From: Hirudinaria manillensis
Taxonomy: Eukaryota; Annelida; Clitellata; Hirudinida; Hirudinidae
Direction of reading: 5' to 3'
Assembly (NCBI GenBank): GCA_034509925.1
Contig: CM067532.1
Location: forward strand, 2,608,142-2,672,141
DNA length: 64,000 bases
A program made the position numbers and the translations under genes. Shown here piece after piece: positions 12,401 through 25,300 of this stretch. How positions within the stretch are numbered: the first letter of the stretch is position 1; each line of letters begins with the position of its first letter. Under the pieces are notes generated by a model. It was not told where the DNA came from. It was given only the letters and a program-made list of their open reading frames with translations, and did not search any database.

Positions 12401-15400
12401 TTATAATATTATATATTTTAATATATAAATACACGATTATATATTTAATAACTGACATGGTTAAGCAACTGTCAGTCAGTTTAGTTTGGTTAAGATTGGT
12501 TAAGAATTTTAATCAGCGCTTGCTTTGAAAATCGTGAATATATAAATATTCACTGGCTTTGAGGCTTTGAAGGCTTTGAGGTGACAATGTTAGATTGAAT
12601 GATGTTGCTTCAAGGTAACATCCTACAGAGTTGGATCACCGTTGGCAAGATCAGTGTTGTGTGTTTTCAGAAACTATTTTGTCAATTAATTACAAATTAT
12701 AATAATTGCCATTTCAATCAATCAATCAGTCAATCATGTCCTCATTAAAAGCATCTCATACAAAATACAAATCATAAGTTGTAATTGTTTAATATAATTT
12801 ATTCAACAACATATTGCCATTGCAACATTAATTGAATATTTAGCAGGTATTAGATAATCAATTTTTTGTTTTAAACATACATCGTACATCATTTTTCCTA
12901 AAAATATGCGTCCTGTCGTCATGGAAATGAGTTTCTGAATTTTTCTATTTATAGAAAGTGGCACTTGCAAGAGCAGCTCAGCCTCCTACAATGGCTGGAG
13001 ACAATCAAGTCCCTCACATCTTCAGTTCCAGTCTCCTGGAAAGCCTCACTCGGTAGGTTTCGATCAGTCATCTATCCATCGATTGATTTCCTAATTGCAT
13101 TTTTCAATCCACGTGTTTGTGATTACAATGATATTATGATTCGTAATTGAACTACAAATTACATAATGTTCATGTAGTAATGATGACTGCAAGGGCAATA
13201 ATGACTAGTTCATGGAAATAATTTTAAATGATTAGCAATCGATCAACTTCGAATGATGAGATGTCATTCGTTACGATGCATTACAAGGCGGTAATTGGCA
13301 GACGTAAAACCATCGCTTGACTCGATACTTTGACGACATTTAATGCAGACTGCACAGCTTGTGCCAGACTCGAAAGAATGAGGACAAACATTCCATCTTC
13401 GAGAGGGTGGCGTCTGCTTGCAACTGTCAGAAGGAACAGCTCTACAAGAAGATCAAGAGGCACCGAATGAACCTTCTGAATGATGAAATGAACAAGAAAA
13501 AAGAAGAACTCAGGGATGGTCAGTATAATTTATGCAAGTGGATGCAATGACGATGATTATGACAATATGAATTTCAATGATTTAACTAATATTACTATTA
13601 ATATTCAAGCAGTAATGGCTGAAAAATTAACAATGACTGGTTTTGGAATCAATATATAGCCAAATTTATAGACTAAATAACAATCGTGATCAAGACAAAG
13701 ATAGCTACTTAATCGACCAATTTGCGATTCTGTAAAACTCATTTGCATGATCTATTAACGACTTCCAGCTGTAGCGAGGGTGATGCCTGCCCTTATGGAG
13801 AAGTACAAGCACGACCTCGAAGAAAGCAACAAGTTGAAGAAGGAGTCGATGATGATGACCACCAAGGAAGTCCATGGCAGCGGAGACAGCGAAGCGGACG
13901 AGGAGGGTAAGACGGAGGTGGAAAAGGGAGAGAAGGCCAAGAGGATCATGGCACCTAGGAGGAAGTTCGTGTGGAGTCTGGAGATTCGGTAAGATTCTCA
14001 GAATATTCTTCTTTTGCTTTCTGATTCGTATTTTTGAAAAAACTTAAAAAAGTTATAACCAAACATCTTTCAGAACATTGCTGTGCGACGTCGTCAATTT
14101 AAAGATGAGACATTTTGACATGGCAAAGATCAAGTCCCAGACTGCTGAGGAACACCTCAAATCATTTCTGGACAGCACGATTAGGCCCCTGTGGCCATCT
14201 GGATGGATTCAGCCCAGGTATTGCTAGATGTTTTTGATTATTTACTTGCAATTGTTTGGAAAAAATAACAATTAGTCATTATATTCTTGAAAAACCATAT
14301 CCTTGGTGATAACAGTCGTGAATATTGTATCGTTATTCTTTTTTTTCAGAGCACTGTACAAGGAAAGCAAACCTGTTCACATGAGCTGGACAGGAGGAGA
14401 TCAGTAAGTAATCTTACACATTGTTATGAACACTCTGTAATGAACTCTTGATTCCTAAAGCGATTCATAACCGGAATTCAACGGCTTTGATTATCTGCTT
14501 TGATGAAGGGCCTAATTGTGCTTAAAGTTTGATAACAAGAATTGGCTTAACTAAGCTCTTTGAATTATCTGATTGTTTAAGCAGTGGTTCTTTTTTTGTC
14601 ATTAAATTTGTAGTAAAAATAAGAAGCTGTGCCAACATTGCATTATGATTTCATTTGGTCACGTTATTAAACAATATCTTACCGAACAAAAGTCGATGCT
14701 GAGTTTATGTATAATCAGAAGCAGATCTTAGAACAAACATTTTATTCACAATTATTAGAATTTGTCTGCTTATTCTAACATAACATCCAATGATTTTTCA
14801 TACAATCTTTGTCTTGCGTACTCCAATTGATGTCATATTTTGTATCCACAGAAATAAAACTAAGAAAATGGCAGTCACAGCTCAATTGACACAACAGGCT
14901 ACACAAGCTACTCATCAGAAAATCCCCCCAATGCCACAACCCCAACAACAGCAGCAGCAACAACAACAACCTCAAAGTCAACAACACCAACCCATTGTCA
15001 TCCAGAAGCCTGTCAATCCAACTCCTCCCAAGCCCTTTGAAGATCCCATAGTGATAAACCTTGATGAGTCGGACAACGAACAGTCCAAAATGCCCTCAAC
15101 GCCCACAAACAAGCACAACAACAAGAACGTATTCACGTTGCTCAAGGAAAGGCAAGCTTCGGATGCGGCAAAGTTCGAGGACAAGATGCACGAAGCGGAT
15201 CACGTCGGTCCCATCGTCGTCGCCGCTCACCAGACAGTCGTGTCGCAGAAGACGCACGACGTGAGAGAATTCAAGAACGAAATCGCACCTATTGTCAACC
15301 ACGTCGTGGTTCCGATGGCCCAGGCTGCTCCCGCTCATCACCAGACGAAGGACTCGCACTTGCCACAGAGGAATTCGTCGAGCAATCCGGATTCCCACTT

Positions 15401-16484
15401 GCGGTTTTCGGGCACGACCACGGTGCTGGCAAACGAGGGAAAGGAATCGGTAAAACAAGAGCAGGTGTTTCAAGGAAGATTTGTTTCGACCAAATCATTT
15501 CAGGCTCCTAATAATCCTTTACAAGCTGGAAGTAACAAGGTGAAGCCTCTCGCCGATGACGGAAAGATTGTCGTCGGATATCAGACGGAACAAGTGGACC
15601 TCACGGAAGATGGTGTACAGACACCCAGAAAGAGGACGGTTTCGCAAACGATACTCGTGCATTCCAACCTCATACAATCCACTACAGACTCTACCCAGAA
15701 CAGTAGCCCAAACGTGTCGAAGCTTCAGGTCGAAAACTCACCAAAGCAGCCACTTCCAAGAGCTGTTTTTGACAACTGCAGTCAGAATCAAGCGCAGAGG
15801 AACGTGAACCGGGACGCCTACCATTCCCAACAACCTTCATCACAGCTCTACCAACAGCAGCTTCTCCAACAACAGTACCAGCAGTTTCCACAGAGGCAGC
15901 AACAAATGGTAAAAAAGTCTCCAAAGCAAGAAAAATTTCCTTCTCCCAAACAACCGGTCATGAACATGCCGCACGTCAACTATTCCCAACATCAACCTTC
16001 CAATGTTGCTAACAGCTCGATTGCCAATTCAAAATTGGTTCAGCAGAGCGGTATTACCAAACCGAACGAGATTTTCATCCAGGATCACCATCAGGATTTC
16101 GTCAGCATTCGAGGGAACGAAGTGTCCGGCGGTCTCCAGCGAGGATTTCCTCCTAGCGCTCCATACTCTTCGGCAGAGGTCAAGATGAACAACTTCCAAA
16201 AATCCCCTTCGAAGAAGGATTCTGCGACTGCTCAACAGCAGGGATTTGCAGCCTTCCAGAATATCTCGGCTCAGACCAAGCAGCACCTCCAACAGATAAT
16301 GCAACAACAACAACAAAGTCAGAGTGTTCAACAGTCTATCAAGTCCCAGCAACTGGCAAATCCAGTGCGACAGCAGATTCCTTCTACTCAACAAGTGCAC
16401 AACAATCAACAGCAATTTAACCAACAGTTCTTCAGAGCTCAGAATTTCGGAAGTCAGGAAAGCTCTTCTCAGCAGAAGAACTGA
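9495..16484 (+). CDS. UBN1/UBN2: Ubinuclein (HIRA-complex H3.3 chaperone subunit)
   Basis: Ubinuclein (yemanuclein/Hpc2 family) is the HIRA-complex subunit that contacts histone H3.3-H4. Twelve in-frame exons: 9495-9641, 11284-11391, 11496-11600, 11745-11876, 11979-12043, 12120-12372, 12955-13052, 13349-13518, 13769-13988, 14074-14217, 14350-14403 and 14852-16484, about 1042 residues (human UBN1 about 1134). Exons 2-4 (about residues 50-164) hold the Hpc2-related domain: DPFGREDSEE, then DSFVDNSEAYDEVVP and GGFYINEG. Exons 8-10 (about 303-481) hold the ubinuclein middle domain, including RIMAPRRKFVW and IRPLWPSGWIQPR. The last exon (about 544 residues) is Gln/Ser/Asn-rich with long Gln runs and no recognised domain. 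The first exon resembles the weakly conserved N-terminus. An acceptor at 12081 would also keep frame but leaves a 37-base intron, so 12120 was preferred. Confidence 0.94.
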
Positions 16485-16649
16485 ACACCGAGCCTGACTT
16501 TGGAAATGACGCGTAACTCGTTGCAGATTTTTATCCACGGAATATTAGAATAAGCTTTATAGGGCGATTGCATGTTCTTTTTCTCGATGAATTATCTGGA
16601 CGTGCATGTGGATGCACCCAAAAACTGTCGTGATCAGATGATGAATTCA

Positions 16650-16655
16650 AATAAA
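16650..16655 (+). other. Polyadenylation signal of ubinuclein
   Basis: AATAAA lies 165 bases after the ubinuclein stop codon, within a plausible 3' UTR. Confidence 0.6.
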
Positions 16656-16705
16656 AGCGTTTGTAGAATGTTTCAATAATTGAAGGATGTTCCAGGCAAG
16701 GCTCT

Positions 16706-16711
16706 TTTATT
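16706..16711 (-). other. Polyadenylation signal of COA5
   Basis: TTTATT on the plus strand (AATAAA on the minus strand) lies about 60 bases beyond the COA5 stop codon. It faces the ubinuclein signal about 50 bases away, so the two transcripts end almost back to back. Confidence 0.6.
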
Positions 16712-16771
16712 TCATTGTGTGAGAAGATTCGAAAACATGCAAAAGTTTAGCACGAATTAACCGGGTCTTCT

Positions 16772-17323
16772 TCAGTATCCTTTGGGCCCCCGGAACCGAG
16801 CTCTCATATCGACCTGGAGATTAACAGACTTTTATATTCAACTCTGAATAGATGCATGAGTATAGAGCTTATTATATTACTATATTTATCAAGCTAATCT
16901 TCTATTGTCTTAGCATACACTTTGACAAGAGGAATATTTTTTTAAATTTCAAAGATGGGCAAGCTACATTAGTAACATAAATCTAATAAATGCAACTAGT
17001 AGACCCGATCGACAAAATTAAAAATTACCAAGGATCTTTTGCACTCGAAAAATGTCGTTCTCAGGGTTGTACATTCAGTTTTCAAACATTCCCTTGGATT
17101 GTTTCCTTGCTTTAAAATTTTGTCCCAAATTATTAAAAACCAGACCCTCACTCAAACATGGCAACAGATGTAATGTAACAATTCCTACGAAAAATGAAAA
17201 CCGAAGTGCATTCGGACTTACTTTTACACACTCAGAATTTGTCAGGCATTCTTTGAGATCCTCACGAAGTCCGTCACAGGCTCTCCTCTTTCCAGAATTC
17301 TCTTCCTCATAATATTTCGGCAT
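16772..17323 (-). CDS. COA5: COA5/PET191 cytochrome c oxidase assembly factor
   Basis: COA5 is a small twin-CX9C mitochondrial intermembrane-space protein needed for assembly of cytochrome c oxidase. Three exons (17323-17222, 17109-17029, 16813-16772) join in phase 0 to give 74 residues, matching the usual family length. The product starts MPKYYEEENSGKRRACDGLR. Cys pairs sit in the family positions (ACDGL, KECLTNSEC, RECLKTEC, FFECKRS), and the end reads DMRARFRGPKGY, the conserved tail. The exon 2 acceptor is AAG rather than the commoner CAG. The gene is tail to tail with ubinuclein, and its start lies about 560 bases downstream, on the same strand, of the RDH13-like stop. Confidence 0.95.
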
Positions 17324-17882
17324 TTTGAGAATGTTTAGAATCTCTGAGCAGTTAGAGCTTTAAATTAATTAGCAATTTGATAGCAATGTTACTCGCAGAT
17401 AGTCTTTGACTCAACCAAAGTCAGATCGATGTGCCCACTACCACAACATTGCGCAGTGATCTTCATATAAACAATGCAAAAGTTAATCGATAAAATAATC
17501 GTGATTGTTCAAACTGTTACATATTTCACTACTAGAAATTTTAAATCTTAAAAAATTAATTTTCAATTTTATTAGGAATATGGGCTTTAAATGTGAGTTT
17601 TTGGCTTTTGACGCGAAAAACGAAGGACCACAGTTAATTGCAGGGACTTTATAATAGTTGAATTTAATATTTATTTCTCTTTTTGGCACAAAAAATTTCC
17701 GGCTCTTCGTCGATCATTAAAGTCGTAACAGTGACCCGCGTCAACGTTGAAAATTAATGACACTAAACCCACTTGAAGAACTCTTGCAAGAATATAACTT
17801 TAATCATAATCAAGTGAGATTTGCAAAATTTATACAATACTTTCTTGTTTAAATTACGTAAGCAGTACATTTCATAATGTAC

Positions 17883-20440
17883 TTAGTTAGCCACAGCTAC
17901 TGCCGAGGATGATGGCTGAACATCAGAGTCCGATGTTTTCGACTGCACAGAAGCTGATGATGGTGAGACTGATGATATCCCTCTTAGTCCTGTCCAATAT
18001 TCTGCTATAGCCCATATTCTCTTTCTGGTGAACTCGTTAGTTTTCTCTTCATTTATTTTGTCTTCTACCATTTGACTAGATTTACAAAAATTGGTTTTTA
18101 AATAATAAATTTATATGTGGAGATTAGTGTTTTTGCCATAACTCACAATATCTAAATACATATTAAATCTATTAGTGCTAAAATGTCATGATTTCAGTGT
18201 TTTCCATTGCAATGAATAAATAAATTATATGCAATATTATAATTTAATTTAAGGTTAAATAACAAAACAGGAAAGTAAAAATCTTTCGTCCCATATGCAA
18301 TTTAATGAAACATCTAATTAAGGGAATCAACACGAAAAATGGATAATTGACAGTTCCAACATTTTCTGTCAACAGTATTATAATTATAATTTTCATTTAT
18401 AATTTATATAACTCGATTAAATATTGCAAGCTGGTTGTATAGCTAGAAACAACCAATTTCCAAAGAAATAGGAAGACTAACTAGAATACTTTGCCCGAAT
18501 GTTGAGGTTGTCCTTCCAAGTCGGGACTGAGGGCACAGTGGAGGACAGTCTGACAGGCTTGCCTTGGCACTCTGAAGGCAGCAGAAAAGAAGGGCCTAAT
18601 AATGAGACCTGAGATTAAGGATTTGTGGATGCCAAAATCCTTCCTCAAGTTGGTTTCAGCCATTCCTGGATTTGTACAATAAACCCCAATCTTGCTTCCT
18701 GACAGCAAAAAGTATTGCATTAAATAGGAAATGTTATTTTCACATTACATGCAGGAGAAGTAATTATAAAACTGACAGATTACATCTGACAGAAAAATGA
18801 ACCAGAGATGATGTCAATTTGTGAAATAAGTAAATCTATTCCAACTGCTTTTCAATCAACAGAAGTAAAGCACTTTTACTCATAGAAGTGAATGATCGTT
18901 CAATGCAAACATTCATCTATCGATGCCGACTTGCCGAAGCATTTTACAGTCAACTTCAACTTCCAGTGCAGTTGCAATGATTCACCTTAATTACTTCTTA
19001 AAAACAAATAAATAAATAATAATCTGCAAATTTAAACAACTCAAACTGACCCTCTAGTCTCTCAGCAAGCTCCTTGGCAAAGTTAACATTGGCCAGAGAG
19101 GACATTTTTCCTGCTCTCTCAGAGTTGGCATGTTCTTGGTTGAAATCTGTAAATTCAATCGATGACCTATGGTAGCCAAAACAGATGACATTGACGATTC
19201 GTCCCCAGGAGTCTGTGCTCTTCATCTTGTCAAGCAATAAATTGGTCAATAAGAACCTCCCTAAAGAAAGATTGAGCAACTCAAAAGCCTTAAGAAGGAT
19301 TTGAAATCATTTACTTTATAGATATATATGTTACTTATATATGTATTTACAAAACAAAGTTAATAAATGTCACTAGGTTAAGTAAGTAATTATTAATTTG
19401 AATAGAGTTACGTTTATTATTTATTGCCCAATAATTACCAAAAAAATTGACACCCATTTGGCTCTCAAATCCATCTCTGGTGACCATCCTCTTCTTGGTC
19501 ATTACACCAGCATTGTTTATCAGAATGTCAAGCCTTTCTTCAGCTGTAAAAGGATTAAACTGGTATAGCCTTAGATTAGCCAGCAGTGGTGAATTGCATT
19601 TTGAGACAGACAGGGTTATGACCATAACTTACATTCTTTAAAAGCACCACTTAATTCAAAAAATTTGCAATACTACCAGAGTAGAACTTCCATGAGAAAA
19701 CAGCATTCAATTTAATGCATGTAACATTTTCTAAACCATTAAACTATCAGATGATAAGACATGGTCACTAAAATGTTACAAATTATGCAATTAATAAAAA
19801 AATCTCAACTTACTTTTATTGAATTCATGAGCAAATGATTTGATTGACTCAATGGATGAAAGGTCAAGCTTCCTACAGAAAAGATTCTTGTTTTTTGTGG
19901 CTTCGATGAGTTCCTGGCAAACTCTGGCACATTTTTCCATGTCCTTGCATGCCAGTATAATCCTTCCACCTTATGATTCATGACAAAATTACGGAATGTA
20001 TTTCGACAATAAAAACATAATCAGCAATTTCATTTCAATTTTTGGAGTAAAGAAATTGTGAATAGTCTTTGTAACAGGAAATTTATTCAAACTTTTATAA
20101 ACCTCTTTTGGCCAAATTTTCTGCTGTTGCTTTACCAATACCTGAAGTTGCTCCAGTAATTAACACAGTTTTATTGCCAAGCTGCTCATTGCCTTCATAA
20201 TCTTCTCCACCTGACCAATCCCTTCAATTTTTTTTTTATAAAGAACTGCTTTAGTATTTTTTAGTTTCAAAGTTTTGCGTGCTAATTTATTTGATATAGC
20301 TCCTTCAGATATAATCTGATAATAATATTGTATATTGCCAATCACACGAAAATGTCCTACTTCGCTAAAATTACCAAACCAAGTGCTGATCCTGCAACGC
20401 CTAATCCAAGAATAACTTTAGGCGTACTAAAAGACACCAT
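17883..20440 (-). CDS. RDH13-like short-chain dehydrogenase with lost active site
   Basis: Seven exons (20440-20380, 20210-20103, 19969-19814, 19543-19439, 19260-19051, 18698-18482, 18075-17883) give 349 residues that align along the whole length of retinol dehydrogenases 11-14, closest to RDH13. A hydrophobic N-terminus (VILGLGVAGSALG) suggests membrane anchoring. The Rossmann motif TGATSGIG (38-45) and the structural NNAG (118-121) are intact. The catalytic Ser region, usually VNVSS or INLSS, reads VNVIC (166-170). In place of YxxxK the sequence reads GKMSS, so Tyr is Gly194 and Lys is Ser198. NADP(H) binding may persist, but normal oxidoreduction should not. Uninterrupted frame and good splice sites over seven exons argue for a working pseudoenzyme rather than a pseudogene. 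Confidence 0.88.
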
Positions 20441-22360
20441 TGTGATATATCGCAAAAGCAGCAACAAGGACACGAGATGTGAGACAAGTAAACATTGCAA
20501 GTGCGGTTCACTTTTAAGTGAGAAGTGGCTTAGCTTAATTTATTTTACTAAAATCTAGCAGTAATTATTCAAAACAAATTATCATTAAATAAACAACATT
20601 TACAAATTTTTATTTCAAAATATATTAACTATTATCTCTATTGGTTCATAAAAATTCTGTAAATCAGCAGCAAGGCTACAATCAGATAGGGAGTTGCCCT
20701 TTGGGAGGCATTACTCCTATTGATGAGAAGTAAAAAATGGCAGCACACTGAATAGGTTTAAATCTACTGAAAAAGCTGAAAGCAGTCCTGTTCGACAAGC
20801 CAAATACCTTCTCTTAAATCAAATGTACCCAGAAGACTGTAGACTCACAAATCTCGTAATAAGAAGCGTCCAAAACATTAACAGGAAGGGAACATTTACC
20901 ACCATCATGTTTTTTTTAAAGGGGAATCAAGAGCAGTTCCACAAGAGGGCATATCCGTAAACTACACAGGAAGACAAAGGAAACTCGTAGTTTCAGTACA
21001 AGATTTGTTGGCTTGTGGAATAAGTCAAATGAGGATACCATGTTTCAGATTCAGTAGTAAAGTTTAAAGTATCACTTTGAAAATTAAGTGAGTTGGTATT
21101 TGATACAATCAAATTCCCCCCCAAACTCTAAATTCTCCCACCCAAGATTTTAACCTAACCCTAGCAAGACCCTATCCTAACCCTACCCTATTTTCTGATT
21201 TTGGAAATCCACGGAAAACCATTAAAACTTGTGTCTGTGAATGGAGATTTGTCTGTTACTTATTCAGGTTCCCTATCTGCAGTTATCTGCAGTTAATAAA
21301 TGATTAACACGAGTACCACGCGGGATGAAAAGGATATATTTGGGGTTTTTTAAACGCAAGATCCGGCATATATTTAAGGACAGATATATAGTATACAATC
21401 ACATATTAATCGAGGTTTCGTTTAATGCAGCGGCAAAGACATGAACTTGAAATCTTCCATAATTTCTCTCAACAAATAAAACGCGGTTTAGCTGACGGCT
21501 TACTGTAGCTCTGCCGTACCTTTTGTCAAACTTGAATGTTCAGAGGTCTTTTGAACGATAGCATAATTTATTTATTATCCCCGTCGTTCATGAATAAATT
21601 ATAATTAAAATATTGAACGACCAGTTCTATTGGAGGTTGCTATTTATCACTTTTTTGTTCCCTCAGCTGAGAAAATCTCAGATGCGTTTCATTCGTTCAT
21701 TTGTTTAGCAATTTGTTTCTACTCTTTTAATGTTTAATTAAAGTGCTATTTGTCAAAGTCAATTTGTATTTGTGAAATTATTGGATACAAATTGGCTATT
21801 AAATGGGTCTTGATCCCATCACGAGCGCAAATGCAGTTACGTAAATGCATGCTAATCGATTTGTCAATCGATTCAAACAAATTGTTTAAGGAGAAGTGGA
21901 CTTTTGAATTATCAGTACTTGGCAAGATTTGAATAAACGGATTAGATTTTATATGCATAACGAGAACTGCATAATAATGGAAGTAATTACTAAGTAGACG
22001 ACAACCCAGGTTTGTCAGTAGCAAACACCTCAATGTTCTGAAATCATATAGACTTTCGCATTACCGACTAGACGTGTCATGCGGTTAGTGAGAGTTTATA
22101 AACAAAGTCTATTCACTAGTCTCCCATTCACATGGCTTTTTAGAATATCGGGGGCTGCCTTAGTGTTTTGTTGAGACATTTCGTTAGCGGAGGGAATGTC
22201 ATTATGCGTCTCCATTGATTTCGTGTCTTTTTCCCAGCTCATTCTTACTTGCTCTGAATTCCCAAAACGAGTTTTTGTGGGAGAGCAACCTCTATCTTCA
22301 ACGGTTGTTTCTAGGTAATTATATAATTATAATCTGCGCCAGAAGATGTAACATGTCATC
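20441..22360. other. Gene-free stretch between the RDH13-like gene and VEPH1
   Basis: No coding family is recognised. It includes a degenerate telomere-like CCCTAA segment (about 21157-21196). The promoters of both flanking divergent genes must lie here. Confidence 0.55.
21157..21196. repeat. Degenerate telomere-like (CCCTAA) segment
   Basis: CCTAACCCTA units mixed with CCCTATC and CCCTACC variants, about 40 bases. It is one of five such interstitial patches in the window. Confidence 0.6.
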
Positions 22361-25300
22361 ATGGACAAACTAATAGAAAATGTCGTCAGCAACAGACTTT
22401 TCTGGAAGGCAGGGGAACTGTTTCAGGTTGATGATCGCTTTATAGAACCTCACCTGAACGAATTGCTAGAATCTGTAAAGCACTTAATTATTTCTCCTGG
22501 CTATGAAATAACTATCAATGACCAGAATGTTGCAGAAATCTGTCTGACTAGAAGCATTATGGTCATCAGGTGAGTCTCATCTATAATCGCTAGGTAAGAA
22601 TCTTATATTTCAGCTTTTAGACTCTTATCCTTCATTTGTACAGAGCTAGCAAAGATAGACATCAATATGAGGTAAAGCTTGTTGAAATCATGCAGTGCTG
22701 CCTCAAATTTCCACTGTGTTCATTCAATGGATTGATTCCCCCACATGCAAAGATTTCTTCAGACATCCTCAGTTATTTCTACTTGGTGAGACTTTGCAGA
22801 AATGATATTTTTATTTGGACAATTTCATTAATTGGTGCAATTTATTTATTATCTCTTGTGTTGTGAATCCAGAATTATTCAAAGTTGCCAGCAGTCAATG
22901 GATTTCTAGACACATCCATAAAGTTCCTTCTATGTGGAAATTCTGGTATAGTGGAAAATCTGACGAGCTTCTATCTTCTGGTTGTGGAAAACCATGTTGG
23001 CTTTTTTTCCCCATACATTGATGTAATATTACAAAGCATTCTCCTTCACGGTAATCTTTTATTCATTACCATTCATGTCTTCTTAATGAATTTCAAGATA
23101 ATTAAAATTGAATAATGGATCTATTTATTTAAATGTAATTTATTTGATGTATTTTCCTATGTTAAAATAATACCTGACATCTCTTGTAATTTCACTGCAT
23201 GCATTATTACAATTTTTATTAAATCAATATCTCAATGCTTCACCTAACAATCCATTGCACAGAGTTAGTGGAAATTAGTGAAAAAAAGTGTGATAGAATA
23301 ATGCATTGGTTTAGGATCCAGTAAATTACAACTTATTACAATAACAGTAATACAGTAAAACAATCCAGTTTACCACAGCACACAGCAGGATATTTAACAT
23401 TTACAATATTTGAATTCGGACTGTTGACTTCATCCTCGCTTAAAAGACTTTCACGTTAAGAGTTAATTAAAACAAAGTGATCATCCAGCTTTGCAGCACT
23501 AGACAACTACAGCTCAGTAATTAGCATTGGGTCATTGGTTTATAATTCAATTATTCAAGTGGCTCTAATAGGAGCAAAATGTGGGTTTTCCCACTTAGAA
23601 GCCATTTGTGGGTCACTTCAAATTAGTTATTATTAAATTAAAATAGACTTTTAACATAAAGTTTGAAGTTAGCTAAGTACAAGTAGTTTGTGTGATTACA
23701 ACTTTAAGTAAATTTATAATTTATATTTATTTATTTATTAAATATATTGATCTTCAATAAATTCATTTAATTTCAATTCAGTTCATCAATTTTTAAAGTG
23801 CCTTAGTTATTCCTTAGAATGTCAAGGCATTGAATATGTCCAACATATCATCAATATGTTTTTATTCCCCTTTTGTAACAGATAACTTGTCTCTCGTTCC
23901 TCTATTGGTTCATTTGCAAGGAGTTGATGATAACAAACTCATAGCCAGGAGTTTGAATCAACTACTTCATTCGTCTGCCAAGAACGGGGACGAAGACACC
24001 AGGGACTCCATTTTGAAACTCGTGTCTGTCCTTTATGAGGAAGATCCCCAGGTTGCATGAGAGGCCAATTTTTAATAATTATTTGATAAGCTTTCAATTT
24101 ATTTCTTATATTTTGCAGCAGTATTTCTTCCTGCTATTCATAGTGTTTCATTCGTTCATTCATTTGTTCGTTCGTTTGTTTTTTTTTTATTTTGCTGGGC
24201 GTGCAGTGAAAGGGCTGCTTTGAAAAACGCAAAAAGACTTTTTATTCTGAAAAGGACCAACGTTTTAATAATGGACCGAGTCACGGTTGATTGTCATCAA
24301 GGCTTTTTATCCACTTAATTTGCTGCAAACATGAAATCATCTAATTACATAGGAAGCAAACCAATTGCATGTCCAAGTCAAATTGTTTCAAACGTTTATT
24401 TTGTTTGATTTTGATTTGTATTAGACATGAAGACCTGTAGTAGATATTAGTATTTATATTTTTATATTTATTTATATTTATATATATTTATTCCTTTTTG
24501 ACAGGCAATTGAGGAATGTCTTAGGAGGATAATAGAATTTTTAAACCATCCATCATCTGTTAGGATGACCATCAATATTCTCAATGAAATCTTCTGGACC
24601 AATCAAAAGATATTCTATTATCACGTGACCGGACTCATGCAAATCGGATTGGCCGCGAGCACCGAGGACTTTGATCTCATTGGCTCTCTGTTGGTGTCCG
24701 TCTGTAGTACTGATGAAGTGGGTTTTGGAGAATTATTTTTGTTATGACTCCAGAAAATCAAGGTCACGGCGGTTTATTAACACGCACACATTGAACACGA
24801 TCACACGTGCAATATTATCTTGCAACAATCTTAATTATGTTAAAATAAATGATGATATAAATTTTCTTGTGAATGTTTGCATATTTTATTAAAAAGAAAA
24901 CTCTTAACATTAACTTATTAGCTACAATTAATCATTAATAATAATTATTCCTTATTAATAATTATATTATTATTAAATTTAATTAGTAATTATTTAATTA
25001 TTTTTTTTAAAATTATTATTAAGTAATTATCATTACCATTGTCATCATCATCGTCATCACCACCACCACCACCACCATCATCATCATCACTATCAAAGAT
25101 AGTGAAATAATAGTGAAAGTATCATTGACTTTTAATTAAGAGCTTGATAATTTAACTGATATGCCAAAAAGTTAATGAACCATCATGTTGGAACTTATTG
25201 AGTTATGATTTATATTGGCACCAAAGGAAATTTTGAGTGTTTCTGCTGGTTGCAAGAGGGACTGAATGGCCTGAGCTTGGAATAAAGCAAATAAATAAAT

